From Heliocybe sulcata (lineage: Eukaryota; Basidiomycota; Agaricomycetes; Gloeophyllales; Gloeophyllaceae): 64,000 bases of DNA. Below the pieces are notes generated by a model, which made no database searches, was not told where the DNA came from, and worked only from the letters and a program-made list of their open reading frames with translations. Location: contig ML213518.1 in assembly GCA_004369045.1 (NCBI GenBank), forward strand, positions 216,257-280,256, in the 5' to 3' direction. Position 1 is the stretch's first letter. The number at the start of each line of letters is the position of its first letter. The position numbers were made by a program, and so were the translations under genes. Positions 21,662 to 37,959 of this stretch are shown one piece after another.

Positions 21662-23246
21662 CGTGCCCTCCGCTATTGGAGAGGAAGTGCAGTATACTGG
21701 ACAACGGGCAGCAAGGAGTAGTTGCTAGACAGCGTGTCGAGCGGAAGACTGTTGCTCCGAAAGCACTGAAGACACAGGATCGATGAGACACGAGGCTGAT
21801 GACTATACAGCCTTTCTCACCGGAACATGATCATAAAGCGGCCGGGGCGCCCACAAACACCATTCTGGGTTCACCAGCATGGGAAGGGAGCACCGGGTTG
21901 CCAGGCTTCTTGCTGACCTCGAGGCAAAGTACTCCTGGCCGAACACGCACTGAGCATGTGTTGAATTGGGGTCTTGTGGGTCGCAAGGCCAGGGTACACC
22001 GCGGAGCACATTCAGGAAGTCATACACGGCGGGCATGGTCGAAAGCTGACTGCCCTGTATCGCTGACGTGTGGCCGAGTCAGTCTCGGAACATATATAGT
22101 TGATAGCACTGACGTGTTATAGCACCTTTCCCAGCCTGGCCATCACTTTCGTGGAGCTACCTTCGCTAGCGTCGATAACGCATAAGTCATCCTGCCATAG
22201 TACACCGAGAGCTCAGGCTGGCATTCCAGTGCATGGCGAGTCTGCTGTATAGCGATACGGGGTAGTTTATCCTGCCATAGTACATTACTGACATCCTCGA
22301 GGAACGTCCGACTCACCGAGAGCTCAGGCCCGCACACCAGTGTATGGGGACCTTGAATGGAAATACATGAGTAGAGCTACGCTGCGCCTTTCTATCTTCG
22401 AGATGTGTGACCTTTGAACACGACAACTAGCCACAAACGCAGGAATGTCTGTGAGTTACTCAGATCAAGGTTTATAGAACGTAGCACTCACCCTACTGAC
22501 GTCTATCCCTATCACACACCGTTCGATGTCTCCGCCTTTACCCATCACTGAAGAGACGCAGCTGACCATCCAAGGCCCAGATCCGGCATAATACAATGCG
22601 TTTTACAGCGGACTAAGGGGCATCCAGCTTCTTGGGTGGCTGTCCAGTTTGAGTCACCCGGAAACTGCATACCTCTCAGTCCCGTGTTCGCCAACTGAGC
22701 TGAGATATCTGAGGCCGAGCTCATATTGAACACAGAGACCTTTCAGGTCATTCAGGAGCAGCGGTGTCCAAGAGCATGGCAGTGAGAAGGTTAGCAACAA
22801 GCCACCTGATAACGACGGGCACAGATCAGGAGAACGAGAGAAATGATATCTCATATGACTTGCAGAAGAACCGCAAATATGCTGGTAGCCGTCCTCTGTT
22901 CGCTCTTTATGACGGCAGAAAGAGAACGCAGCGCTAACTGATAACCAGCAAGAAGAGCGGGCGCCCCGTCCTGAACGCCAGTTAATTCTGAGGCCCAAGA
23001 TGTCCTCTATTGCGAGAAATGGGAAGTCACGGCTAAATCGCGCAGATGAAGCATGAAGCGGGCGGGCAAGATATTGCTCTGGCTGGGTGGAATAGCATTC
23101 AGAGTGGGACACTAAGACCGAGACGCGTTGTTTGTATTTATTGACGTGTCTAATCCTTTAGCGCTGGCCCAGCCACAACTCGGTCGACGCGCATAAGTAT
23201 CGGAGACGCCCTTCTCCGTTCGCGACACAGCCCAGATCAGACAGTA
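21662..23246. other. Gene-poor region upstream of the STAND gene
   Basis: About 1.6 kb without a recognisable gene. Short open frames on both strands (for example minus 23112-22654) show no family features and have no consistent codon pattern. A partial duplication is visible: ATCCTGCCATAGTACA occurs at about 22188 and 22269, and CACCGAGAGCTCAGGC at about 22203 and 22315, so an ancestral block of about 50 bases was copied and then interrupted. The promoter of the STAND gene should lie just above 21661. Confidence 0.5.
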
Positions 23247-24711
23247 ATGGCCAGGAGAAACCGGACAACCAACACAGAGGGTGAAAAAGAAGCTGTCACT
23301 ACCAAGCAGCCTCCGACGAATAATACAGGACCGAAAGCCTATACTCGAACCGCTGCTGGGACAACCCGTATACGTACGTGGTCAGTGTCCGTCTATACTC
23401 GAGTAGCAGGTCTTAATTTTCATGTAGTCTAAGTCTGGTCGTGCTGCTCACTGCTGTTACCTTTGGCATATGGAGATGGCCATGGCTGGGTATATCAAGG
23501 AGCCCTGGCGGTATTGTCGACCAGTCAGAGAGCTTGTACGATCCTGCGTTTGAAGTGGCCGATCTACCGGGGCGCGGGAAGGGACTGATCGCGATACGGG
23601 ATATTCAGGTGCGTTTATCAGGCAGTTTTGGAAAGGCCACGGGCTGATCAAGGGATGGTGCAGCAAGGGGAATTATTGATCAAGGAGAGGCCCGTACTAC
23701 GGATCCCCCAACAAAGTACGCTCCTCTTCCTCCTACCACATCCGCGATAACCAACTACTCCAGTCAACACGTCCCCAACCACCTACCTCTCCCAAATCCT
23801 CAGCACCCTCCCACCCTCCGACACGCGGTTTTACAACCTCTCCTTTGTCCACCTCCCACCACACCTGCACCACGACCCGCTCCAAGTTGCACTAGCTATC
23901 GTGCAGACGAACGCTGTGTCGGCAGGGCCAGACCATGTCGGCGTGTTTCCGACGATGGCGAGGTTGAACCATGCGTGTGCGGGGGCGTTTAACGCGGTGT
24001 ATAGTTGGCGGGAGGGTGAGGGGGTGTTGGTCGTGCATGCACTAAAGGGGATTAGCAAGGGCCAGGTGGGCAGAACATCTGGATCCTCTGGGTACAGCGA
24101 CGATTAACTGACGAAACAGGAATTACTAACTACGTACACCGACTCGAAACGGAAACGGGATGACCGAAGGTAACTACCCCACACTATCATTCCTTATGCC
24201 GTTAACATGCCGCCCTTGCTCCAGGAACTACCTTCTATCCCAATACGCGTTCAACTGCACTTGCGCTGTATGCTCCCTCCCTCCATCAGAGTCCGCGGCC
24301 TCTGACCAACGGCTGGAGACCATGGCTTCCTTGTACCAACAATTCGCCAGCTGGGGTACGGGCGCAATAGACGGCCGGGAAGCCGCGGACATTGCCAGGG
24401 CGATATGGAATCTAGGCGATGAAGAGGGCTACTGGAGCGAGCGGGGAAGACTGGCTGGGGATGTAGTGTGGGTCGCCGCGGCACACTCGGAGTGAGTCTA
24501 AAGTCCTAGGTTACCGGACCGTTTTCATTATCGGGTTATTAGCATCAGCGCGATGAGAGAATGGGCCGAGCTGGCGGTGAGGTGGTATGGATATGAGCTA
24601 GGCAGAGACAGCGAGCAGGTGAGGGAGATGGAGGAAGTGGTGAGCAGGCCGGAGAAGCACCGAGGGTGGGGTACGCGGACGGAGATGGCGATTGGGGATC
24701 GGGAGATCTGA
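23247..24711 (+). CDS. SET-domain protein with an N-terminal membrane segment
   Basis: Protein-lysine methyltransferase-like SET protein of the fungal SMYD/SET5-like kind. A hydrophilic Thr/Lys-rich N terminus (MARRNRTTNTEGEKEAV) is joined by the intron 23378-23427 to LSLVVLLTAVTFGIWRW, a likely single membrane span. The SET domain then starts at FEVADLPGRGKGLIAIRDIQ, continues through QGELLIKERPVLRIP, VFPTMARLNHACAGAFNA (the NHxC..xN substrate and cofactor signature), GISKGQ|ELLTTYTDS, and ends in FNCTCAVC, the cysteine-rich post-SET element. A helical C-terminal region ends GTRTEMAIGDREI. About six exons are needed. The NH and post-SET Cys residues are present, so activity is possible. The membrane anchor is the unusual part; the substrate is unknown. 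Confidence 0.8.
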
Positions 24712-25340
24712 GGCACGATGCTGTGCAGCCTCTTAGCGGCCGTTCCGTCGGGCGCTGGGTTCATCGACGGGCACTTGTGTACAGTGCAATGCGGAGTCCA
24801 GCTACAGGAGACTCAAGCTGCAGTCTGGAGTGTTTTGTACAGTCTTGAATATTTGAAGGTTCGAGGCCAAGTTCGGCGTTAGGAGGATGATACGGCGTAA
24901 GACACATTTGCTGAGCGGCGCCGTCTTCGGAGGGCTGAGGGAGACCCCGAGTATCCATTGAGCTTGTACTGAAGTCGGCAAGTAGGACGCCTGCTACAAA
25001 TTGCATGCGTCGTATTCATGAATTTGAACACGATGACAGGCGACCAATATTGTTGCTCTGCGTGGCGTTGTCTTTACTCGACTTGACGGTTCTCGCTAGC
25101 CTCCTAAATGCCGCAATGATTTACCAGCGTCATTTAGACATCGATGGAGTGTCCAGGGGTCTAACTACCTCGGTTTGGTGAGCGGCGCCGAGTTCGGAGA
25201 TGCTGTGGGAGTGTCCGGGCACGCCACGTCTTTTGCTATATCTCGACCCATTCCAGTAACATTTCGTTCTCTATCCCCGCATCCTCCCCTCCCCTTCTTA
25301 CCCTCGTCGTCGTCGCGGTCGCCCGCCGCCCACGCCAGGC
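24712..25340. promoter_or_regulatory. Upstream region of the P450 reductase gene with a pyrimidine-rich tract
   Basis: About 630 bases with no supported gene. The last 75 bases before the ATG at 25341 (about 25262-25330) are strongly C/T-rich on the plus strand, a common core-promoter/leader pattern of highly expressed fungal genes. No TATA box was assigned. Confidence 0.35.
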
Positions 25341-27705
25341 ATGGCCATCGCATCCACCTCGGACGTCTTCATTCTCTCCCTCGGTGTTATTCTCGCTGCA
25401 CTCTATCTATTTAAGGACCAGCTTTTTGCCCCTGCTAAACCAAAGTCTGTATCTGCACCTGTAGCCAACAAATCCTTCAATGGCTCAGGTAACCCTCGCG
25501 ACTTTATCGCGAAGATGAAGGATGGGGTAAGTGCTCATCGGTGCTCAATTTTGACATGGCCTCATCTTGAACCCCTGTACAGAAAAAACGTCTGGTCATC
25601 TTCTACGGCTCGCAAACCGGTACTGCTGAAGAATACGCTATCCGTATTGCCAAGGAGGCCAAGACCAAGTTCGGCCTGACGTCCCTCGTGTGCGATCCCG
25701 AAGAGTACGACTTTGACAACCTCGACCAGGTGCCCGAGGACTGCGCTGTCTTTTTCGTCATGGCCACCTACGGCGAGGGTGAACCCACCGATAACTCTGT
25801 CACCCTCATGGAGAACCTCAAGGACTCGTCTTTCGAGTTCAGCAATGGCGAGCACAAGCTCGAGGGCCTCAAGTACGTTATCTTCGGTCTCGGCAACAGG
25901 ACGTATGAGCACTTCAACATGATCGCGCGCGTTGTGGACAAGGAGCTCACGGATATGGGTGCCGTCCGGATCGGCGAGCGGGGTGAGGGCGATGACGACC
26001 GGAGCATGGAGGAGGACTACCTCGAGTGGAAGGACAAGATGTGGGACGAGTTTGCTCGTGTGATGGGTGTCGAGGAAGGTCAGGGCGGTGACACCCCTGA
26101 CTTTGCTGTCCAAGAGCTCGAATCGCATCCCCCTGAGAAGGTCTACCTTGGTAAGTCTTCGCTACCTCACGATTACGCGATACTTACCCTGCCCAGGTGA
26201 ACTCTCCGCCCGCGCACTCACCAAGACGAAAGGTATTCACGACGCCAAGAACCCGTACCCAGCCCCGATCACGACCGCCAAGGAACTCTTCACCGTCGAC
26301 GCCGACCGCAACTGCGTGCACCTCGAGCTCAACATCGAGGGCTCGGGCATCACCTACCAGCATGGCGACCACGTCGGCGTCTGGCCATCCAACCCCGACC
26401 TTGAAGTCGACCGCCTCCTCTGCGCACTGGGTCTCTACCACAGGAAGGATACGATCATCAACATCGAGTCGCTTGACCCCGCGCTCGCCAAGGTCCCCTT
26501 CCCCGTCCCCACGACGTACGCTACGGTCCTCCGCCACTATATCGATATCAGCGCTCTCGTTGGTCGGCAGATGCTCGGTGCTCTGTCCAAATTCGCGCCC
26601 ACACCTGAATCTAGTGAGATTCTGAAGACGTACAACACGAACAAGGAGCTGTACGCCTCGGTTGTCTCCGATGGGTGCTTGAAGCTCGGCGAAGTTCTGC
26701 AACTTGCCGCGGGTAACGACATCCACGCTGTCCCGACGCCGGAGAACACCACTGCCTGGCCTGTCCCTTTTGACATCATCGTCTCGTCCGTCCCGCGTCT
26801 GCAACCTCGGTACTACTCGATCTCGTCCTCCCCCAAGCTGCACCCGAACCATATCCACGTGACGGCCGTCGTGCTGAAGTACGAGTCTGTGCACAATGAG
26901 AAGGTCAAGCAGCGCTGGGTGTACGGTGTCGGGTCCAACTTCCTGCTCAACCTCAAGTATGCGACGGATGGCAACATGCCTGACGCACCGCTGATTGGGG
27001 AACCGGGTAAGGGCGAGCCTGCGGTTGTGTCGCAGCCCAAGTATGCGATTGAGGGCCCGAGGAATGCGTACAAGGAGGAAACTTCTTACAAGGTCCCGAT
27101 TCACGTTAGACGGTCTACTTTCCGGTTGCCTACGAACCCGAAGACACCTGTTATTATGATCGGTCCTGGCACTGTACGTGATTCATTCCAAGGCTCTTGT
27201 GGTGTATGAGCTGACGGTGTTTTTGCAGGGTGTTGCCCCTTTCCGCGGTTTTGTCCAAGAGCGTGTCGCCCTCGCCCGGCGCACGATCGAGAAGAATGGA
27301 GCCAGCGCGCTGGCCGACTGGGGCAGGCTCTCGTTGTTCTACGGCTGCCGCAAGTCGACGGAGGACTTTTTGTACAAGGACGAGTGGCCTCAGTACGCGG
27401 AGGAGCTGCAGGGCAAGTTTGTGATGCACACCGCGCTCTCGCGCGAGGTGTATAAGCCCGACGGGAGCAAGATCTACGTCCAGGACTTGATCTGGGAGGA
27501 CCGCGAGCACATTGCGGACGCGATTTTGAACGGGAAGGGGTACGTGTATGTGTGTGGTGATGCGAAGAGCATGAGTAAGGCGGTGGAGGAGTGTTTGGCG
27601 AAGATTTTGGGCGAGGCGAAGGGGGGGAGTGCGGAGGTGGAGGGTGCGGCGGAGTTGAAGCTGCTGAAGGAGAGGAGCCGGCTGATGTTGGATGTGTGGA
27701 GTTAG
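25341..27705 (+). CDS. CPR1: NADPH-cytochrome P450 reductase
   Basis: ER-anchored diflavin reductase that passes electrons from NADPH through FAD and FMN to cytochrome P450s. Four exons: 25341-25526, 25583-26150, 26197-27173, 27229-27705. An N-terminal anchor (FILSLGVILAALYLF) precedes the FMN domain (RLVIFYGSQTGTAEEYA; MATYGEGEPTDN; GLGNRTYEHFN). The FAD domain has the ferredoxin-reductase binding block PRYYSISSSP and, after the last intron, GVAPFRGF. The NADPH part includes LFYGCRKSTEDFLY and YVCGDAKSMSKAVE. The protein ends in the family-typical RLMLDVWS, with the terminal aromatic residue that stacks on FAD one position before the end. All key motifs are intact and the length of about 736 residues is normal. 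Expression is probably strong, judging from the pyrimidine-rich leader and codon bias to C/G ends. Confidence 0.97.
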
Positions 27706-27986
27706 AGGTGTGCTTTGTCTTGCTGCCTGTGTTTGCTCTCGGAATCTGCGTGCATACTGGTACATACATACATTAGAGTCGTTGCATCCACGCTCGCTGT
27801 CTCGGTTTTCCATTATCTATTTTATTCCATTAGGGCTATATAGCTTGGACGACTTGCAATATGAAAGTTGTAGATCACCCTAGGACTTGCTTGGGCCACA
27901 TTAATGAATGGTGCTCTCGATACATCGGTCTCGATACATCGGAATGGGACGTCACGCGAATATTTGTGGCTCCGAAGGCCGCCCTC

Positions 27987-29288
27987 ATGCTCTCAAGTCT
28001 GCGAGGCTCTCGGCCGCTACGTCGACCTCTTCTCCATCCTCTCTGTCGTCGACAACTGAACAAATCTGCGATATGCTTACAAGCTGAATCCAGGCCGTCT
28101 TCGGCGTCGAGTGCAGCTGAGGATGGGCTGACTTCTGCCTCCACTTCCACTCCAGTTCGGGACGAAACGGATGTGCTGGGCCAGGCAGAGTCCAGCACCC
28201 CACCTCAAAGTGTCGCTGAATCAAGTACTAGCCGAAACGTATCGACACCAATTGCTAGCGATATTGGTTTGGAGGATCAGACTACAGCGCAAGGTCGACT
28301 ACGTGTGTGGTCGGAGAACAGAGCGATCACGCTTCGAAAGCGTGCAGACGAGTTCACCGCGTCAGCGCTCTTGACTTTTGCCCAGCTGGGTGGGCACCTA
28401 AATAAAGTGACTGGCTACGACGAGATTGAAGTGCTGAAGAGGCGCGTGGCAGAGCAAGGTGCGTTCACCCCACGTCTCTCCATCCTACGCCCCATGGCAG
28501 GACAATCCTAACACGATTCAGAGGCCCGCATATTCACCGCCCGCCAGCGCGCCAGGGAAGCGAAAAAGGCGCACGAAGAAGCGGTCATCCAGCGCTCCAA
28601 ATCGCAACGCGAGGTGAACGAGCTGCTCCAGCGCAAGTCCACCTGGACGGAGCAGGACGTCACGCGCTTCACGACGCTCGTGCGCGAGGACCACTCGTAC
28701 GAGCAGAACGAGGCGCGGTGCCAGGCCGAGGCGGCGCTCGCCGAGGAGCAGGTGGAGAGGGAGTTTAGCGAGCTCATGCAGAGCATCCTCGCGCGGTATC
28801 ACGAGGAGCAGGTGTGGTCCGACAAGATCCGCAGCGCGTCGACGTACGGGTCGCTCGCCGCCCTGGGGCTCAACTTGCTCGTCTTCGTGCTGGCGATCGT
28901 GATTGTTGAGCCGTGGAAGAGGCGGCGGCTGGCGCAGACGTTCGAGAAGAAGATTGAGGAGATGTCAGTGGAGAACCGGGACATGATCGAGGGTGGGATG
29001 AGGGATCTCTCGCGGCATTTCGAGACGCAGGAGCAGTTCTTGTCGCATATTGCTGCGATGGCGGCTGCTCTGCCCCCTGCCTCCCATTCATCATCTGCTG
29101 CCGGGACGAGTGAAGAGAGTGATAAGACGATAGACGCGCTGTTGGAGCCTGTCTTGGGTAGTGCTGATGAGGATACCGCTCGGACATCTGCAGGTGCTGA
29201 CCGGAATACTGTCGTTACTGTTGCAGCGGCCACAGCCGTCGTAGCTGGTATTGCAGGCTGGGTAGCGCATAGCCTGCTCACAATGTAG
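27987..29288 (+). CDS. SHE9: She9/Mdm33-type mitochondrial inner-membrane protein
   Basis: Mitochondrial inner-membrane protein needed for normal mitochondrial shape (Mdm33 in yeast). The start at 27987 gives MLSSLRGSRPLRRPLLH, an Arg-rich, Ser-rich presequence. A low-complexity Ser/Thr linker follows, then the conserved coiled-coil domain: ASALLTFAQLGGHLNKVTGY, the heptad stretch after the intron 28459-28521 (EARIFTARQRAREAKKAHEE), RKSTWTEQDVTRFTTLVRED, and HEEQVWSDKIRSASTYGSL. The first membrane span is LAALGLNLLVFVLAIVIV with EPWKRRR after it. A Ser-rich tail ends in a second span (TVAAATAVVAGIAGWVAHSL). The two-exon structure is well supported. Confidence 0.9.
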
Positions 29289-29478
29289 AACTGAGATTCA
29301 ATGGTTGTGCTTCACAGCTCGTCATCCCTGTCACTTGTAGTCAAACATACCTGCCTTGGACGCGCGTGGGCAAGCGCGTTATGAGACGCGCTGATTATAT
29401 TTAGTCGCGCGTCGCGTCCGACACATCTTGCCTCCTCCCACTACGAGCTGGTGTTTCGGTGTGCCCCAGCCTTTAGCG

Positions 29479-29815
29479 ATGTCGACCTCTGAAGAGCCCT
29501 CATTCTTCGAGAAAGAGCGAGACCGCCTGGCTGGCGAGATCACAGCGGTAAACGACGTCCTCGAGTTTGATACGGGTCTCCATCTCACACCCTTCGCAGG
29601 GGTTCGAAGAACTGCTTTCCTCGAGCAACGTGTCCAATCGAAAGCTGGAAGAGATCATCGGGATGACGACCGAATACAAACACATCGCCGAGCTCTGGCA
29701 GTCGTTCCAGGAGCTCACGCGGCATCGGCGGGAGATGGCAGAGCAGGACCGCGAGGCGGAAGGGCCAGGACTGCCGGGCACAGGGGGTCATCGTATCAAA
29801 GAGGAAGTACAGTAA
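29479..29815 (+). CDS. DAD1: DASH/Dam1 complex subunit Dad1
   Basis: Small helical subunit of the DASH complex that couples kinetochores to spindle microtubules. Exon 1 (29479-29547) reads MSTSEEPSFFEKERDRLAGE. The intron 29548-29599 is removed, and exon 2 continues GFEELLSSSNVSNRKLEEI and GMTTEYKHIAELWQSF, the core Dad1 signature. The length of about 95 residues fits the family. A hydrophilic tail (EQDREAEGPGLPGTGGH) is longer than in yeast. Without the splice the frame runs into unrelated sequence, so the intron is firmly supported. Confidence 0.88.
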
Positions 29816-30027
29816 ATGAAATGCATTTCTCTTCATAGATAGGGAAGAGAGGGCATGAAGAAATTGTAAGTGGCCATGCATGATACAGTACAAATATCCA
29901 GCGCGCGGAAGTGTCTCGAGAGTCTTTGGAGGTGAAACAAGATAGATCTGGTATCCGGATACAGGACGGACATGCACAAGAGGAGGGGGGATGCAACCAA
30001 CTACGATACTTAATGAAATGACTATGT

Positions 30028-34124
<4,097 letters not shown>

Positions 34125-34168
34125 CCGATTCTCCTTTGCTCGCTTGGCTCTAACCTGTGACCAAGGCT

Positions 34169-36465
34169 ATGCCGACTGTTTCTTATTGCACGGTTGTCCG
34201 CCATGTTGCTGAGAGATTCACGCTCGTTTTGAATGCCTGCCACCGCCTTGTTGTGAATACTCCTTCCGACGTTATCTATGCGGTTAAAGGTCGCCTTCCC
34301 CCGGATCTGGATGTGCAACTGCCGTCATCAATGGGCTTCCAATTTTTGGGCATTGTCAACGGGTCTCGAATATCGGACGATATCGTCGGACAATCTGCTG
34401 TGGTGGCTCATTTTCACCGGTACCTTCGGATGGCACGTCGCATTGACCCCTCTCTGGAGAACTCTAATTTCTGGCTAGAATGCAGACGAACTCGGCGTCG
34501 ATAATCTGTCCGGAATACAATGTGATGAGGAAGGCGTTCTCCCGAAATGCTGGTATTGGAAACAGCAAGTACCTGCAGGCTCTGACGTACCGTGTCACTT
34601 GGCAGTTACTCTTACGACCTCACGACCTCTACCGATGAACACTCCTTCTTTTACTGTTGCACTGGATTCTATTGAGCTCGTATATAACTGGAAAATATGG
34701 GACACGAACAATGGTATGCGAGGAATGATGACTGCGGGGACAACTCTAATTCCTGCTGACTGTCAGACTACGTGCTGGACGCTCCGCCTTTCTCTCCACA
34801 GCTTCTCTTGCCATACGAAACAGCTCTGGACGACGTCATCAAGAAATTTGTCTCTCTGCATCTAGTCTGGTATGCTCCTGCTGCGGCTGTTTAGTGCCAT
34901 GAACTCAATAGTCCTAGTCGTTATCCCCTTGTCTTCGGTCCTTGGAGATCGGTCAGTAATACTCGTCTGGTTTCAGCCACCAAGATTGCATGATGGCTTC
35001 CTTGGCAGAAACTGGACTCGGAAATGTCCTTTGTACCTTCCATAGGTCGCTCTCTGTCCAACATGCTCGACCGGTCTCCGAATTCGCGCTTCCAGAGTAA
35101 ATGCCGTCGTATTCTCAAGGTGCCCAAAATGAGTCCTGAGTCTGTAGACATGCTCATAGTCTTGGCAGAAATTGCGAAGACGAGTTCAAGCCATTACAGA
35201 AGCGCGAGTGGACAATATGCGCGGACTACTAGAGGGATGCGCCTCAGACGACATTCCGGACGCACGGGCCATCGATGAATTGGCTGACGACATGGTACTC
35301 TATCGCGCTATGGAGAAGCTGTTCGCCCAATGTGTCCAACCTAGCCGTCTCAAGGTCTGAGCGAAATTATTGTCGCACATGCCAGCGCTGATTTCCTCAG
35401 ACGACAAGCCACCGCCCCTCTCCTGAGGCAGGCGACATTCTCTCACTTGTACAAGAGACAGCAGAATCTCAGGCCACCACTGTTGAGCTGGGTGCTTACG
35501 ATCTCCTCTGGGATAATGAGGACGCTACTATGCACTCCGAATCTCCTGTCGACCTCGCAGCAGGGGCACCTCACGACGTCGATAACGTCAAAAGCAGGTG
35601 GTCTGACGAAGAAGAAGTTTTCAGCTCCCAAGACAGCTTGCCCCACGAGGAGGCCATGCTTGAGGATGCGGAGCTAGAGGAGGCAAGCCAATACAATGTG
35701 GTGCACGGTGGCGACAACGAACTCTGGGAGGACGACAGCTTTGAGTCGCCAGTCTCTTCACAAGAGTCTAGTGATTCGTCGCAAGGTAGTATCCACATTC
35801 TGGACCGCATATGAAGGTCGCACTGCGTCTTAACGAGGGCGTCGTCAGGTTCTCTATCATCCGACCCGCTTCAAGGTCTCGAGCATGTCTTCGTCCTAGA
35901 AGAGACCAGTCTAAGCGACCCAACAGGCAACAAGTCTGCCTTCGTCCATACGCCTGCACTCAATATCTCGTTCATCAACGACTGGCTCCCTGGTGGAATT
36001 GCCCTGGAAGGACCTGGAAAAGAGACACCTCCGGAAGGCGTGTTGATGTGTAAAGAGGACCATCAGGAAGGCTCATTGTCGACCCTGTTCCACGTACCTT
36101 TTTCTTCGGATGAGCAGCAACGTGCGGAAATGATCGGGTTCCCTCACCTGGATCAAGGTTATGCACAAGAGGTCGCGTTTCCGGCACCCCGGTCGGGCTA
36201 TGGGGAACTCTTTGACGACATCTCTTTCGACCACGAGCCTCACGGCCATCAAGAAACGGAACTCGGAATGGCCTGCCCTGGAAATGCCAATTATGAAGGC
36301 TACACCGTCCCCGGCAGCCCTGGAATACAGTCGGCAGTGCGTCTGGCTCGGCGAAATCCAGACTTTCCTGGCAGTCCTCCCGCCTTCATTTCGTGTTTTG
36401 CACCAGGTGACCTCGCTATAGATCAGGGGCTAAACGTAGATGATGACGATGTGCTCGACTTTTGA
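34169..36465 (+). CDS. Unrecognised multi-exon acidic protein
   Basis: Not recognised. Coding stretches on the plus strand share a coherent style: MPTVSYCTVVRHVAERFTL, LPSSMGFQFLGIVNGSRI, DNLSGIQCDEEGVLPKCWYW, FTVALDSIELVYNWKIWD, then after an intron at about 34713-34766 YVLDAPPFSPQLLLPYETAL, MSFVPSIGRSLSNMLDRSP, and a Ser/Asp/Glu-rich region (DSFESPVSSQESSDSSQ). The C-terminal part reads ISFINDWLPGGIALEGPGKE, FPGSPPAFISCFAPGDLA and ends VDDDDVLDF. At least six introns are needed and most junctions are not fixed, so the start and several exons are provisional. No membrane segment or known motif was seen. The acidic Ser-rich region suggests an extended regulatory or nuclear protein, but that is only a guess. 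Confidence 0.55.
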
Positions 36466-36808
36466 CGACGAGCCCTGCGTATGTTTCAGTAGATGGAATA
36501 CATGCTGCTATCCTGTCATTCCTTTGAATTATCCTAGCCTCTATGCTTGACATTGACAAGTGATCGACTCGGAGGCAATCAGTACGCAGTCGGCGTTACG
36601 TAATACTTGTACGTCAATAGGAAATTGAAACTCCGCTGCTCCGCCTTGAAAGAGGGCGTGCTTGGTCCGTACGTTCCTAAGATACTACTACTCACCTGCG
36701 CATATTCCTCTGCAACTGGATCCCTGTCGTCGCCACCGTTCCCCCCCTCATTCCCCCTCGCGGAGTGCCTTCTCAGCTCCTCCTCCCCATCGATAAATTT
36801 GCTGCACA
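36466..36808. promoter_or_regulatory. Upstream region of the endosulfine gene
   Basis: About 340 bases without a gene. The last part before the ATG at 36809 (about 36725-36790) is C/T-rich on the plus strand, as expected for a fungal leader. Nothing else was seen. Confidence 0.35.
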
Positions 36809-37533
36809 ATGCATCCTGCTAGGGCCAAGAAGATCGACATCAGCGTGAGTGCTCTCTTTTCGCCCGTAGTCCGGCCGGTATTAGTATGCCCGACGGGTTT
36901 GGGCTGGCATATCGTTAAGCGCCTAATCTGACAACATGTATCTGTGTAGACGTTGTCGGAGGAGGAGCAGAAGCTCTTCCGGCTGTATGGGAAGCTGCCC
37001 ACTCATAAGAATGTACTCCAGAAGATGCAGAAGGTGCGCAGCATCCTGTCTTTGTGGGTCCCTAGCCTCCCTCTGACGCTGGACTCTCCTCCCTGTCCAC
37101 CCATCGCGTTCACCATCCCCAGGATCGCAAGTACTTCGACTCTGGTGACTACGCCTTGTCCAAGGCAGGTAAAGCCCCTCAGAACACCGTCGGCACCGCA
37201 ATCCCTAATCCTGAGAAGTAAGCACCCATTTCCCCTCGCCTCCGCCTCGTGTTTCTGACTAAGCGATGTAAATCGGATCCTATCAGTATCCCGCACGCGT
37301 CCCCGCCTGTCCACCCCCAGCTCTCCGTATCCCCGACCAACACCAATGGCGGCGGCGCGATCAGCCCTGTGAAAGAAAGTACGCTCGCGCAGTCAGTGGA
37401 GGACTCTGAGGTCCCGAAGGACGTGCTTGCGACGGAGGAAGCTGCCGAAGCGATGGAGGAGACGTCCGATGAGGCTCCCCCCAAACCCGAGGCCGCGGAA
37501 GAAGCGAAGCCTGTCGACGCAATGGAGGAGTAG
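36809..37533 (+). CDS. IGO1: Endosulfine/ARPP-19 family PP2A inhibitor (Igo1-like)
   Basis: Small disordered protein that, once phosphorylated by the Greatwall/Rim15 kinase, inhibits PP2A-B55 and controls entry into mitosis or quiescence. Four exons: 36809-36844 (MHPARAKKIDIS), 36950-37033 (TLSEEEQKLFRLYGKLPTHK), 37123-37217 and 37287-37533. Exon 3 contains KYFDSGDYALSKAGK, the invariant family motif whose Ser is the Greatwall target site. The C-terminal half is low-complexity and acidic (Ala/Glu/Pro-rich), which is usual in fungi. It lies downstream of the unrecognised acidic gene on the same strand. The motif is exact and the identification is firm. Confidence 0.93.
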
Positions 37534-37959
37534 ACCCCATCCACACGACGGACCCTCACCCAGTGCATAAACCTCCGTACGTATTGCCTCTCACATGACA
37601 CGGAGGAATTCGAACTTGCGGCGCGATACATTCATCGATTGCTTACAAGCCTTACTAGTCGAGACCGTGTATGTAAGATGTGTAAGTTTAATGATCGCGG
37701 TAGCTCTACGCTGGAGTTTGTATTTTATATCGTCTTGTCTTCCTGACAAGGTTTGCCATGCTCTTATGCATATAGCAAGTTGTATGTTGGAGATCAAGAA
37801 CTCAACAAGACTCTAAGGACCCTCACATGCGCAGCATTCGTCTTATGTTGACTCCGGAACATCGAGTTGGGTGCACCGCAGAAAGAGAACCCATGACCCT
37901 CGTTAAAAAACCCTAATAAATACATATATAACAATACGTTGGTAGCACTCAGCCCCGAG
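37534..37959. other. Convergent intergenic region between IGO1 and the lipase gene
   Basis: About 425 bases between convergent stop codons. It should hold both 3' untranslated regions. No coding signal or repeat was seen. Confidence 0.45.

Noticed and set aside
22654-23112. 152-codon minus-strand open frame upstream of the STAND gene
   Set aside because: No recognisable domain, and it does not splice into the STAND reading frame. Kept only as part of the gene-poor region.
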